A model generated the notes under the pieces. It was given only the letters and a program-made list of their open reading frames with translations, searched no databases and had not been told where the DNA came from. A stretch of DNA of 33,948 nucleotides from Flavobacteriaceae bacterium (GTDB lineage Bacteria; Bacteroidota; Bacteroidia; Flavobacteriales; Flavobacteriaceae), in the NCBI GenBank assembly GCA_017858055.1, contig JAFMCA010000023.1:1-33948 (forward strand), read 5' to 3'. Below are positions 25,521 through 33,901 of this stretch, in pieces (position 1 is the first letter of the stretch; each line of letters opens with the position of its first letter). The translations under genes were made by a program, and so were the position numbers.

Positions 25521-25528
25521 CAAAAGTA
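25521..25528 (-). promoter_or_regulatory. -7 promoter element of the M20 gene cluster
   Basis: On the minus strand TACTTTTG matches TAnnTTTG and ends 23 bases before the ATG at 25497. TTTAG lies 20 bases upstream in place of a TTG. It would drive the minus-strand block from 25497 towards 20194. Confidence 0.5.
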
Positions 25529-25605
25529 TTAATTTTGAACTTGGCATCCTAAATTCTTACTAAAGAGGATCTCTGTTTTAACCAAAAATTTGCCATATTA
25601 AACCT

Positions 25606-26916
25606 ATGAAAAAGTTTTTTTATTTAGCCCTCGCCCTAAGTTTCGGAATTATTCTCAATGCTCAAAAAGTTGCATTTGAAGAATTCGACTTAGACAACGG
25701 CTTACATGTAATCTTACATCAAGACAATACCGCTCCCCTTATCGTGACTTCAGTTTTATATCACGTTGGATCTAAAGATGAAGATCCAGAACGTACGGGT
25801 TTTGCTCATTTTTTTGAGCATTTACTCTTTGAAGGAACTGAAAATATTGAACGAGGGGAATGGTTTAAACTTGTTTCTGCCAATGGAGGTAATAACAATG
25901 CCTATACCACTAACGATTTCACTTACTACTATGAGGTCTTCCCTTCCAATAATTTAGAACTCAGCTTGTGGATGGAATCTGAGCGAATGCTTCACCCAGT
26001 GATCAATGAAATAGGTGTGGAAACTCAAAATGAAGTCGTTAAAGAAGAGCGTCGTATGCGATATGACAACAGTCCCTATGGCCGTTGGGATGAAGAAGTG
26101 CGAAAACTGTTATTTAAAAAACATCCCTATAAACACAGTACCATAGGAGAAATGGAACATTTGGATGCTGCTTCACTTGAGGAATTTATTGCGTTCAACA
26201 AAAAGTATTATGTGCCCAATAACGCTGTCCTCGTTCTCGCTGGTGATTTTGAAGCAGAAACTGCTAAAAAATTAGTTAAAACCTATTTTAACGATATTCC
26301 CAAAGGGGCTGAAATAGATCGCAACGTTATAAAAGAAGATCCTATCCTTGAAGCATTGACTGGAGAGGCTTTTGATAAAAATATTCAAATTCCAGCAATA
26401 TTCACTGCCTATCGTATCCCTGAAAAAACCTCAAGAGATTCCAAAGTCCTGGACATGATCTCTTCCTATCTAAGCGATGGGAAAAGTTCCAAATTGTATC
26501 GCAAATTAGTAGATGAGAAAAAAATGTCTCTTGAAGTCGCTGCGTTTAATATCAGTTTAGAGGATTATGGGGTGTATGTAATATTGTCCTTACCTGTTGG
26601 TGAAAATAGCCTATTGGCGCTTCGAGATGAAATTGATTTGGAAATTGACAAGATTCAAAAAGAGCTCATTTCAGAAAAAGATTACGAAAAGTTGCTGAAT
26701 AAGTTTGAATCTCAATTTGTGAATTCCAACAGCACTGTTGAAGGTATCGCTAATTCTTTAGCTGAATACTATACTTTTTACGGAGACACAAACCTGATCA
26801 ATTCAGAAATTGATATTTATCGTTCCATTACACGTGAAGAAATTCGAGCGGCTGCACAAAAATATCTGAATCCAAACCAACGTTTGACCCTTAACTATTT
26901 ACCTGAATCTAAATAA
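25606..26916 (+). CDS. Exported M16-family zinc metallopeptidase, catalytic subunit
   Basis: A 436-residue pitrilysin-type peptidase of the short M16B kind, working in pairs as a clam-shell. The signal peptide ends ILNAQ (about 20). The inverted zinc motif HFFEH is at residues 68-72 in GFAHFFEHLLFEGTEN, and the third ligand is in the NEVVKEERRMRYDN segment about 76 residues on. The second half carries the usual SSYLSDGKSSKLYRKLVDE segment. The next gene, 3 bases later, encodes the degenerate partner, so the two should form a heterodimer that degrades peptides in the periplasm or at the surface. Confidence 0.95.
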   Translation: MKKFFYLALALSFGIILNAQKVAFEEFDLDNGLHVILHQDNTAPLIVTSVLYHVGSKDEDPERTGFAHFFEHLLFEGTENIERGEWFKLVSANGGNNNAYTTNDFTYYYEVFPSNNLELSLWMESERMLHPVINEIGVETQNEVVKEERRMRYDNSPYGRWDEEVRKLLFKKHPYKHSTIGEMEHLDAASLEEFIAFNKKYYVPNNAVLVLAGDFEAETAKKLVKTYFNDIPKGAEIDRNVIKEDPILEALTGEAFDKNIQIPAIFTAYRIPEKTSRDSKVLDMISSYLSDGKSSKLYRKLVDEKKMSLEVAAFNISLEDYGVYVILSLPVGENSLLALRDEIDLEIDKIQKELISEKDYEKLLNKFESQFVNSNSTVEGIANSLAEYYTFYGDTNLINSEIDIYRSITREEIRAAAQKYLNPNQRLTLNYLPESK

Positions 26917-26919
26917 GCT

Positions 26920-28989
26920 ATGAAACGAATTTTAATCCTCTGTCATCTACTCCTTTCTACTTTTGCGATCCAGGCTCAGCTAGATCGTTCCAAACAACCC
27001 CAGCCAGGACCTTCACCCTTAATTCAGTTGGATGATCCACAAGAATTTCAACTTCCCAATGGAATCACGGTATTGCTGGTAGAAAATCATAAACTCCCAA
27101 GGGTATCGATTAGTCTTTCTATTGACAATCCTCTTATCGTTGAAGGCAGTAAAGCAGGGACCAATGCTTTACTTACAAGTATGATGGGCAAAGGTTCTAA
27201 CTCAATTTCAAAAAATGATTTTGAAGAAGAGATTGATTTTATGGGAACTCATTTTCATTTCAATTCCGACGGGGCGCATGCAAGCTCCCTCAGCCGTTAT
27301 TACACTCGGGTTTTAGAACTTTTAGCCGATGCTACTCTACACCCTAATTTTATTGAAGAAGAGTTTGAAAAAGAAAAAGAAAAGACCCTGACAGGAATTG
27401 AGACTGCAGAAAAAGATGTTAAAACAGCAGCAAGACGAGTTGAAAACCTGCTTTCCTATGGGAGGAATCATCCCTACGGAGAATACATCTCTAAAGAAAG
27501 TGTTCAAGGTTTAAAACTGGACGATATCCAAGAGGCCTATAAATATTATTACAATCCTCAAAATGCCTATTTGGTTGTCGTTGGAGATTTTGATGCTACG
27601 CAAATAAAAAAAGAAATAAAGAAATACTTTGGGAAATGGAAAGTAAAAACATCACCTAAAACCCCCTTCCCCGAACCTAAAAATGCTCAACAAACTGAAA
27701 TTGCTTTTGTAGAAATGCCAAACGCTGTTCAATCGGAAATTAGTTTTATAAATACAATTCCCTTAGATAAAAAAAATCCTGATTATTTTGCCGCAATTCT
27801 AGCGAATCAAATTTTAGGAGGAGGAGCAGAAGCCCGACTATTTTTGAATCTTAGAGAAGATAAGGGCTTTACCTACGGTGCCTATTCCAGATTGAGAGAT
27901 TCCCACAAAACGAGAGGCCGTTTTATGGCCTCTACGAGTGTTCGAAACGCAGTAACCGATAGTGCCGTTGTTGAGATTTTACATGAGGTTGATAAAATAA
28001 GAACTACTCGGGTAACCGATGAAGAGCTGGAATTAGTTAAGGCAAAGTATTCTGGAAATTTCGTAATATCTCTAGAAGATCCAGAAACCATTGCCAATTT
28101 CGCTTTAAATATCAAAACACAAAATCTGCCTTCAGATTTTTACAAACAATACTTAAAAAATGTCAATGCAGTAACTAAAGAGCAAGTATACACAGCTGCT
28201 CAAAAATATTTTTTAAGTGATAACGCAAGAATAGTAGTCACCGGAAAAGGAAATGAAATCTTAGAGGGATTAGAACAAATCTCACATCGAAATCAACCTA
28301 TTAAAGTGAGGTATTTTAATAAATGGGGTGAAGAAACTGAACGCCCAGATTATTCTAAAACCATTCCTGAAGGAATTACTGCTACAAGTGTAATCAAAAA
28401 CTATCTCAAAGCTATTGGTGGAGAGGAGCCGTTGAAAAATATCCAATCCATAAAAGAAACCGCTGAGGCAACGATTCAAGGAATGAAAATTGAAATTATC
28501 AATTATAAAACCAATCAAAAACAATCCTTAACAGAAATGAAAATGATGGGGAATCTAATGCAGCGACAAGTCACCAATAAAACAAATGCTTATATAGAAA
28601 TGCAAGGGCAAAGAATAGATTTGGAAGGAGATAATTTAAAGCAGATGCTCATAGAAGCGACTATTTTTCCTGAATTAGAGACGGATTTAGATAACCTGGA
28701 ATTCGTAGGTTTAACTGAGGTTGATGGTCAAAAAGCATATGAAATAAAATTTTCTAACAGCTTAACTTCTTTTTACGATGTAGAAAGTTATCTGAAAATC
28801 CAAAGCATACAAAGCATGGAAATTATGGGTAATGTTCAGACAAGTACAATTAAAAAAGGAGACTATAAACAAGTGGATGGAATATTATTCCCGCATAAAA
28901 CCAGTATGGCAATGGGACCACAAGTCGTCGATTTTATCACCAACTCGATCGAAATAAATATTGAACTAGACTCAACCGTCTTTGAATAA
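26920..28989 (+). CDS. M16-family non-catalytic subunit with added LolA-like C-terminal domain
   Basis: A 689-residue exported protein (signal peptide to about FAIQAQ). Residues 40-460 are M16, but the zinc motif is missing: the place of HxxEH reads ALLTSMMGKGSNS. The arginine-tyrosine substrate-clamp motif of the partner type is intact in FLNLREDKGFTYGAYSR. Residues about 485-689 form an extra beta-rich domain (VIKNYLKAIGGEEPLKNI, FSNSLTSFYDVESYLKI, YKQVDGILFPHKTSMAMG) resembling the LolA/LolB lipoprotein-carrier fold. M16 pairs with such a tail are known in Bacteroidetes, but its job is not established. It is followed by a terminator. Confidence 0.92.
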   Translation: MKRILILCHLLLSTFAIQAQLDRSKQPQPGPSPLIQLDDPQEFQLPNGITVLLVENHKLPRVSISLSIDNPLIVEGSKAGTNALLTSMMGKGSNSISKNDFEEEIDFMGTHFHFNSDGAHASSLSRYYTRVLELLADATLHPNFIEEEFEKEKEKTLTGIETAEKDVKTAARRVENLLSYGRNHPYGEYISKESVQGLKLDDIQEAYKYYYNPQNAYLVVVGDFDATQIKKEIKKYFGKWKVKTSPKTPFPEPKNAQQTEIAFVEMPNAVQSEISFINTIPLDKKNPDYFAAILANQILGGGAEARLFLNLREDKGFTYGAYSRLRDSHKTRGRFMASTSVRNAVTDSAVVEILHEVDKIRTTRVTDEELELVKAKYSGNFVISLEDPETIANFALNIKTQNLPSDFYKQYLKNVNAVTKEQVYTAAQKYFLSDNARIVVTGKGNEILEGLEQISHRNQPIKVRYFNKWGEETERPDYSKTIPEGITATSVIKNYLKAIGGEEPLKNIQSIKETAEATIQGMKIEIINYKTNQKQSLTEMKMMGNLMQRQVTNKTNAYIEMQGQRIDLEGDNLKQMLIEATIFPELETDLDNLEFVGLTEVDGQKAYEIKFSNSLTSFYDVESYLKIQSIQSMEIMGNVQTSTIKKGDYKQVDGILFPHKTSMAMGPQVVDFITNSIEINIELDSTVFE

Positions 28990-28996
28990 TTTTAAA

Positions 28997-29905
28997 TTAA
29001 TTCTTTACTGACGCCTTCTTTTTGGGGGCGTTTTTTTTATCTGTAATCAGATATACACCCAAAAGAATCAGGGCACATCCTAACCATTGAATCAAAACAA
29101 ATTGCTCACCGTCTAAAATCCCCCATGAAATTGCAACTATAGGTAGGATATACGTTATTGAAATAGAAAAGACTGGCGAAGAAATGGAGACCAATTCATT
29201 AAACATCACTTTTGCTAGAGCTGTTCCGAATAGAGATAAAATAAATATGTATCCTAAGGAAGAACTGAGGGCAGTCGATTCATAAACCGCCCCCCAGGGA
29301 AAATTGGAGGTGACCAAAACCAAAAGGGCTGGTACAGCAATGGCGATAAAGTTCCCTAAAGCTATACTAAGCGCAGGTACATCTTGAAGTTTGTATTTAA
29401 TAACATTTACGTTTATCGAATAACAAATGGCAGCAGCTACAACTAAAAAAGCATACCAACTATTTAGTCCGGATCGAATGTTAAATTCATTGCTTACCAA
29501 AATGAGTGTCCCTACAAAGCCGATGAATACCCCAAGAATTTTCATCCATTTAAAAGTGGATTTAAAAAACAAAAAGCCCAGAATTAGAGTGAATAATGGC
29601 GTAATCCCATTCAGAACTGCAGCTACAGAACTATCAATAACCGTTTCTGCAAAAGCAAACAAATAACTTGGAAAAAAGGTCCCAAAATAACCTGTGAAGA
29701 TGATCCATTTCCAAGAATCTTTTGATATTTTTTTAAGTTGTTTCCATCCAACAAGAGAAAGCATAGCTGTCGTCATTAAGATTCTTGTGGATCCCAATTG
29801 TAAAGGTGTTAAGCCCAATAGTCCCTTTTTTATAAGGATATAGGAGCTCCCCCAAATGATTGAAAGGACAAAAAGGTAAACCCATTTTTTTAATGAAACC
29901 TGCAT
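28997..29905 (-). CDS. EamA/DMT-family transporter
   Basis: A 302-residue inner-membrane protein with ten hydrophobic segments in two repeated EamA halves. It begins KKWVYLFVLSIIWGSSYILI, the usual first helix with the WGSSY motif, and the second half includes YAFLVVAAAICYSINVNVIK and SLFGTALAKVMFNELVS. The tail is short and basic (KKNAPKKKASVKN). These carriers export amino acids, nucleosides or other metabolites; the substrate cannot be told. The final codons overlap the terminator that serves the converging M16 operon. No promoter motif was clear in the 139-base gap upstream, which otherwise holds nothing recognisable. Confidence 0.93.
   Translation of the reverse strand: MQVSLKKWVYLFVLSIIWGSSYILIKKGLLGLTPLQLGSTRILMTTAMLSLVGWKQLKKISKDSWKWIIFTGYFGTFFPSYLFAFAETVIDSSVAAVLNGITPLFTLILGFLFFKSTFKWMKILGVFIGFVGTLILVSNEFNIRSGLNSWYAFLVVAAAICYSINVNVIKYKLQDVPALSIALGNFIAIAVPALLVLVTSNFPWGAVYESTALSSSLGYIFILSLFGTALAKVMFNELVSISSPVFSISITYILPIVAISWGILDGEQFVLIQWLGCALILLGVYLITDKKNAPKKKASVKN
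29011..29038 (+). terminator. Rho-independent terminator after the M16 operon, inside the eamA 3' end
   Basis: ACGCC pairs with GGCGT (a further T-G pair is possible) around a T-rich loop and is followed by eight T. It reads only on the plus strand and overlaps codons for the basic C-terminal tail of the converging transporter. Confidence 0.75.
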
Positions 29906-30044
29906 CGAGAGTAAAATTGCACTTTTTAATATAGCTTTTACGTTATTCGAACCGTTTTTTACTAAATAGAGGTTTCAAAAAAAGAGGCGTTTTATTCAGT
30001 TTGTTCCTAATTTGGAATTTTAAACAATGAAATGGAGAATCTTG

Positions 30045-30590
30045 TTACTCCCATTCCAACGTTTGAATTAAATGTATAATGTCCTTTTCAAGATATTTTA
30101 CCGCGGGTAATAGGGAATCGTAATTGGGTCTTGCATAAAAATAAACGGATCCTACCAAAAAATGTTTGGAGCTGTCTGTTAAAAAAAACTGGTATTGAGA
30201 GGCTGCATTACCAACTACCGAGAAAAGGGTTCCAAAAACTCTTTTTGTCGGGTTGATAAAAACTTTTTCTGGAATGGCCTCTGCTTTTGAAATATGTTTA
30301 TAGGGAAGTTTATAGGCGTCATTCAAAAGCGAGTCTAGATTGTTTTTGATTCCATTGTAATTGAGATAAAGGGTTGCTTTCATCTCTGGATAAATCAATT
30401 GGGAATTTCCAGAATGGAATAACTTTACGTTAGAAAAAGAGTTGTGTTCAAAGGAAAACGGGGCTGAACCTTCCAACCTTTCATAGGTAGATGAAGGATA
30501 CTCTAAACGCAAATAACCCCAGGGTTTGGGCTGTACTTCTGGAGTACAACTCAGAAATAAAAAAATCCCAAACAAAAAAAAAGGTTTCAT
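30045..30590 (-). CDS. gldD: Gliding motility lipoprotein GldD
   Basis: A 181-residue lipoprotein needed for gliding in Flavobacterium. In F. johnsoniae, GldD is one of the proteins without which the type IX secretion and gliding machinery fails. The signal peptide ends FLFLSC (Cys15), followed by the conserved opening PKPWGYLRLEYPSSTYERL, then ATLYLNYNGIKNNLDSLLNDAY and GTLFSVVGNAASQYQFFLTDSSKHF, typical of the family. Full length. It starts 5 bases after gldE on the same strand, the order also known in F. johnsoniae. Confidence 0.95.
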   Translation of the reverse strand: MKPFFLFGIFLFLSCTPEVQPKPWGYLRLEYPSSTYERLEGSAPFSFEHNSFSNVKLFHSGNSQLIYPEMKATLYLNYNGIKNNLDSLLNDAYKLPYKHISKAEAIPEKVFINPTKRVFGTLFSVVGNAASQYQFFLTDSSKHFLVGSVYFYARPNYDSLLPAVKYLEKDIIHLIQTLEWE

Positions 30591-30595
30591 AGTTT

Positions 30596-31906
30596 CTACT
30601 GTTTTGGAAGTTCGACTTTGACCTGTTTGATTCGCATTTGTTCTAGCTCTTCTACAGTAAACGTGTAATCTTGAAATCTGATTTTTTGTCCCTTTCTGGG
30701 AAATTTCTTTGCAAGTTCTAGCAATAGACCTGCGAGTGTTTCAGAATCCCCTTTTACATTTTCAAAAATTTCGGTATCCTCAATATGAATTGCTTTAAAA
30801 AAATCTTTTAAACTAATTTTAGCTTCAAATATATAGGTATAGTCATCAATTCTAGAGTAACTTAAATCGTGCTCGTCAAATTCATCACTGATGTCTCCCA
30901 CAATTTCCTCCATGATGTCTTCAAGGGTAATTAGCCCAGACGTTCCTCCATATTCGTCAACCACAATAGCGAGGTGAATTTTTTTCTGTTGAAATTCCTT
31001 CAGCAAGTCATCAAGTTTTTTGTTCTCGGGAACATAAATAGGTGGTTTTAAAACCCCCTGCCAAACAAAATCTGGATTGCCTAGATTGGGTAATAAATCT
31101 TTGGTGTATAAAATTCCCTTGATATTGTCCTTTTTTTCGTGATATACTGGGATTCTGGAATACCCTTCCTCGAGTATAATGGGAATTATTTCCTCCAAAC
31201 TCAGTTCGTCTGAAAGCGCAAACATATCCATCCTTGGGCACATTACCTCCCGAGTATCGGTATTCCCAAAATTTACAATTCCTTCCAAGATCCGCTGTTC
31301 ATCCGATGTTGTTTCGTCATCTCCTGTAAGTTCAAGGGCTTGAGATAATTTATCTACCGAAAATTGATTTTTTTGATCTCCTAAACGCTTTTCTAAAAAA
31401 CTGGTGGTTTTACTCATCGGATAAGTAATCCAAAAAAGGAAATACTGGTCCAAAGCTGAAATTAGAAATGCCATTCGTTTTGCGAATTCCAATGCATTTC
31501 TATTTGCATAAACCTTGGGCAGTATTTCTCCAAAAATTAAAATAATAGTAGTGATTAACCCAATTTCAATTATCAAAACAAGAATTGGGTTTTCAATTCC
31601 AGAAAAGAAGAAACTGCTTAAAACTGAGAATACCAGAACAATTGCAATATTGATAAAATTATTGGCAACCAATATTGTTGCTAAAAGACGTTTTGGTCTT
31701 TTGAGCAAAGTAATCACACGCTGTAATCTAGGGTCGCTATTGTTTTCGTTGAGTTCCTCTATAGCTTTGAGTTGCAAGGAAAAAAAAGCGACTTCAGCTC
31801 CAGATATCAATGCCGAGCATATCAATAAGAAAATAACTACAATCCCTTGTATCCAAATCAAATTGGCTACGAATAAGGATATTGTCAGCAAAGGGTCAGG
31901 ATCCAA
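30596..31906 (-). CDS. gldE: Gliding motility-associated protein GldE (CNNM/CBS/CorC type)
   Basis: A 436-residue membrane protein of the HlyC/CorC superfamily. An N-terminal DUF21/CNNM membrane domain (about 12-200, including LISGAEVAFFSLQ and FGEILPKVYANRNA) is followed by a CBS pair (MCPRMDMFALSDE to about 330, with VVDEYGGTSGLITLEDIMEEIVGDI) and a CorC-HlyC C-terminal domain. In F. johnsoniae it supports GldD function and may act as a divalent-cation carrier. The start is TTG: an in-frame stop lies immediately upstream, and no ATG occurs before the conserved membrane region, while the MDPDP opening is as expected for GldE. It begins 14 bases after ssb. Confidence 0.94.
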   Translation of the reverse strand: MDPDPLLTISLFVANLIWIQGIVVIFLLICSALISGAEVAFFSLQLKAIEELNENNSDPRLQRVITLLKRPKRLLATILVANNFINIAIVLVFSVLSSFFFSGIENPILVLIIEIGLITTIILIFGEILPKVYANRNALEFAKRMAFLISALDQYFLFWITYPMSKTTSFLEKRLGDQKNQFSVDKLSQALELTGDDETTSDEQRILEGIVNFGNTDTREVMCPRMDMFALSDELSLEEIIPIILEEGYSRIPVYHEKKDNIKGILYTKDLLPNLGNPDFVWQGVLKPPIYVPENKKLDDLLKEFQQKKIHLAIVVDEYGGTSGLITLEDIMEEIVGDISDEFDEHDLSYSRIDDYTYIFEAKISLKDFFKAIHIEDTEIFENVKGDSETLAGLLLELAKKFPRKGQKIRFQDYTFTVEELEQMRIKQVKVELPKQ

Positions 31907-31920
31907 TCAGTTATGCGTTT

Positions 31921-32349
31921 TTAAAATGGTAAATCATCCTCTTCAGGGGGTGGGCTATCCACCAAACTTGTGGAGGAAGAAGAAGCAGGAGCCTCCCCTG
32001 CTGCCGTTTCTTTTTTAGTTGAAAGGAACGTAAATTCATTTACGTTGATCTCTGTTGAATAGCGATCTTTCCCTTCATCATCGGTCCACTTTCTGGTTTT
32101 AATACGACCTTCAATGTAAATTTTGTCCCCTTTACTTAGGTATTTTTCGCAAACTTCTGCTGCTTTGTTACGAACAACAATGTTGTGCCATTCGGTGTTT
32201 GTCACCTTTTCACCATTGCTTTTGTTGACATAGGACTCGTTTGTTGCAAGAGGAAATCTACCGATTGACCCCCCACCTTCAAAATAATGCATTTTAACAT
32301 CATCTCCTAAATGTCCAATTAGCATGACTTTGTTTAATGTACCGCTCAT
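31921..32349 (-). CDS. ssb: Single-stranded DNA-binding protein
   Basis: A 142-residue SSB that coats single-stranded DNA in replication, repair and recombination. The OB-fold starts MSGTLNKVMLIGHLGDDVKM and continues through TNTEWHNIVVRNKAAEVCEKYL, KGDKIYIEGRIKTRKW and the last strand. A short Ser/Ala/Pro linker leads to the acidic tip EEDDLPF used to recruit partner proteins. It lies between mutY (44-base gap, with a near-promoter TAAATTTA) and gldE, as in other flavobacteria. Confidence 0.97.
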   Translation of the reverse strand: MSGTLNKVMLIGHLGDDVKMHYFEGGGSIGRFPLATNESYVNKSNGEKVTNTEWHNIVVRNKAAEVCEKYLSKGDKIYIEGRIKTRKWTDDEGKDRYSTEINVNEFTFLSTKKETAAGEAPASSSSTSLVDSPPPEEDDLPF

Positions 32350-32393
32350 AGTTGAAAGATTTTTGAGTTAGATGTAATCGTAAATTTAGTCAA

Positions 32394-33446
32394 TCAATGA
32401 TCAATTGAAAAGAATTTTTGCATAAAATTTTGAATTACTACAGGTACTGCAAGCCCCATTAGAGAAGCTTTTGAATAACTATTTAAGAGTTTACTGTCCA
32501 ATTCAATTTTCCAAAAATTAATATAAAGTGTTTGATGGCTTAACTTGTGAATTAGGGGTTTGTTATTCCATAATTTAATTGGCTTTAGAGTAGCTTTTAG
32601 ATCTTCTGGAAAATTTTCATGCTCTATTAATTTCGCAGCTGACCTTATTGTATCACTGGACTCGACCAATGGAAATTCGTAGAGGTTTTGCCAAATTCCA
32701 TTTCCCGTGCGTTTTTGCATCTTATAATGATGCTTCAAATCCGAAACAACCAAATAGTTAAAATAACGCTTCGTGTTTTTAACCTTGTTCGTTTTTCTAG
32801 GCAATTCATGAATCAGATTTTGATTGAATGCTACGCATCTTCTAGCAAATGGACAGTCCACGCATTTGGGTTGCTTGGGTTTACAATACAAGGATCCAAA
32901 CTCCATGAGTGCTTGATTAAATGTCCCCGGATGAGTTTGACCCATTAAATCCTTAGCCTTTTTTTTAAACTCTTTAAGGGCGCTATTGGAATTAATTGGA
33001 GTTGTTATTCCAAAATAGCGGGACAAAAAACGGTAAACATTCCCGTCAACTACTGCCTCGGGGATATCATAACAAATAGAAGCTATAGCACTGGCTGTGT
33101 AATCCCCTACACCCTTGAGCTGAATGAGGGTTTCGAAGGTATTGGGAAAAATTCCTTTCAATTCACTGTGTACATATTGAGCTGTAGCGTGGAGATTTCT
33201 AGCTCTTGAGTAATATCCGAGTCCTTGCCACAATTTTAATACTTCATCCTCTTTGGCTAAAGCCAGAGCTTCAACAGTAGGAAATGCCGTTAAAAAACGT
33301 TTGTAGTACGGCAGTCCCTGAGCTGTGCGCGTTTGCTGGAGAATAACTTCAGAAAGCCATACTTTATAGGGCTCTTGAGACTCTCTCCATAAAAATGAAC
33401 GTTTGTTTTCAGCATACCACAACAACAGTTTTTTTGTCCAATTCAA
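32394..33446 (-). CDS. mutY: A/G-specific adenine glycosylase
   Basis: A 350-residue base-excision repair enzyme removing adenine mispaired with 8-oxoguanine. Catalytic Glu33 lies in SEVILQQT, the helix-hairpin-helix is LKGVGDYTASAIAS (110-123), the second catalytic Asp is Asp134 in VVDGNVYRFLSRYFG, and the iron-sulfur cluster Cys are 188, 195, 198 and 204 (C-x6-C-x2-C-x5-C). The C-terminal NUDIX-like recognition domain follows (about 225-350). The start codon appears to be TTG: an in-frame TAG is two codons upstream, and the first residues NWTKKLLLWYAENKR are conserved family sequence. It is first in the mutY-ssb-gldE-gldD cluster. Confidence 0.95.
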   Translation of the reverse strand: MNWTKKLLLWYAENKRSFLWRESQEPYKVWLSEVILQQTRTAQGLPYYKRFLTAFPTVEALALAKEDEVLKLWQGLGYYSRARNLHATAQYVHSELKGIFPNTFETLIQLKGVGDYTASAIASICYDIPEAVVDGNVYRFLSRYFGITTPINSNSALKEFKKKAKDLMGQTHPGTFNQALMEFGSLYCKPKQPKCVDCPFARRCVAFNQNLIHELPRKTNKVKNTKRYFNYLVVSDLKHHYKMQKRTGNGIWQNLYEFPLVESSDTIRSAAKLIEHENFPEDLKATLKPIKLWNNKPLIHKLSHQTLYINFWKIELDSKLLNSYSKASLMGLAVPVVIQNFMQKFFSIDH

Positions 33447-33534
33447 AATCTAAATCGTGTATTCATTTGGCTAAAAGTAAAGAAACATTAAGAATATAAA
33501 AACTTTGTACAGAGCATTTTATAATTTAAATTTA

Positions 33535-33542
33535 TATATTTG
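33535..33542 (+). promoter_or_regulatory. -7 promoter element of the HU gene
   Basis: TATATTTG matches TAnnTTTG exactly and ends 36 bases before the ATG at 33579, in very AT-rich DNA. The nearest upstream TTG (33505-33507) is 27 bases away, farther than usual. Confidence 0.5.
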
Positions 33543-33578
33543 CGAGCCTTAAATTTTGAGTAATATAACAACGTAAAT

Positions 33579-33872
33579 ATGACAAAAGCAGATATTGTAT
33601 CGAACATAACTGACCAACTTGGACTAGACCGAGCTGATGTACAAGCGACCGTTGAAAAATTCATGAAAGAAGTAAAGGTTTCTCTAGAAAAAGGAGAGAA
33701 TGTGTATTTAAGAGGCTTTGGTAGTTTTATAATTAAAACTCGAGCTGAAAAAACAGGTAGAAACATTTCAAAAAATGTTGCTATTAAAATTCCTGCACAC
33801 AATATCCCATCATTCAAGCCTGCGAAAATTTTCGTCCAAGGTGTGAAATCAAAAGTACACGTAGCTAAATAA
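33579..33872 (+). CDS. HU-family DNA-binding protein
   Basis: A 97-residue small basic nucleoid protein. Family segments: TKADIVSNITDQLGLDRADVQATVEKFM (helical half), then NVYLRGFGSFIIKTRAEKTGRNISKNVAIKIPAHNIPSFKPAKIF, including the GFGSF turn and the arm tip. The usual Asn-Pro at the tip of the DNA-intercalating arm is here NI (GRNISKN), so the proline that kinks DNA is not at its normal place. It bends or compacts DNA as a dimer. The small basic ribosomal-like gene starts 29 bases later, a likely cotranscript. Confidence 0.95.
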   Translation: MTKADIVSNITDQLGLDRADVQATVEKFMKEVKVSLEKGENVYLRGFGSFIIKTRAEKTGRNISKNVAIKIPAHNIPSFKPAKIFVQGVKSKVHVAK

Positions 33873-33901
33873 ATTTATAACCCTTTAATAACTATCTCTA
33901 T

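Noticed and set aside
31515-32018. 167-codon open frame on the plus strand
   Set aside because: It is antisense to gldE and the end of ssb, both clearly coding, and its translation is Ile/Lys/Ser-rich with no domain.
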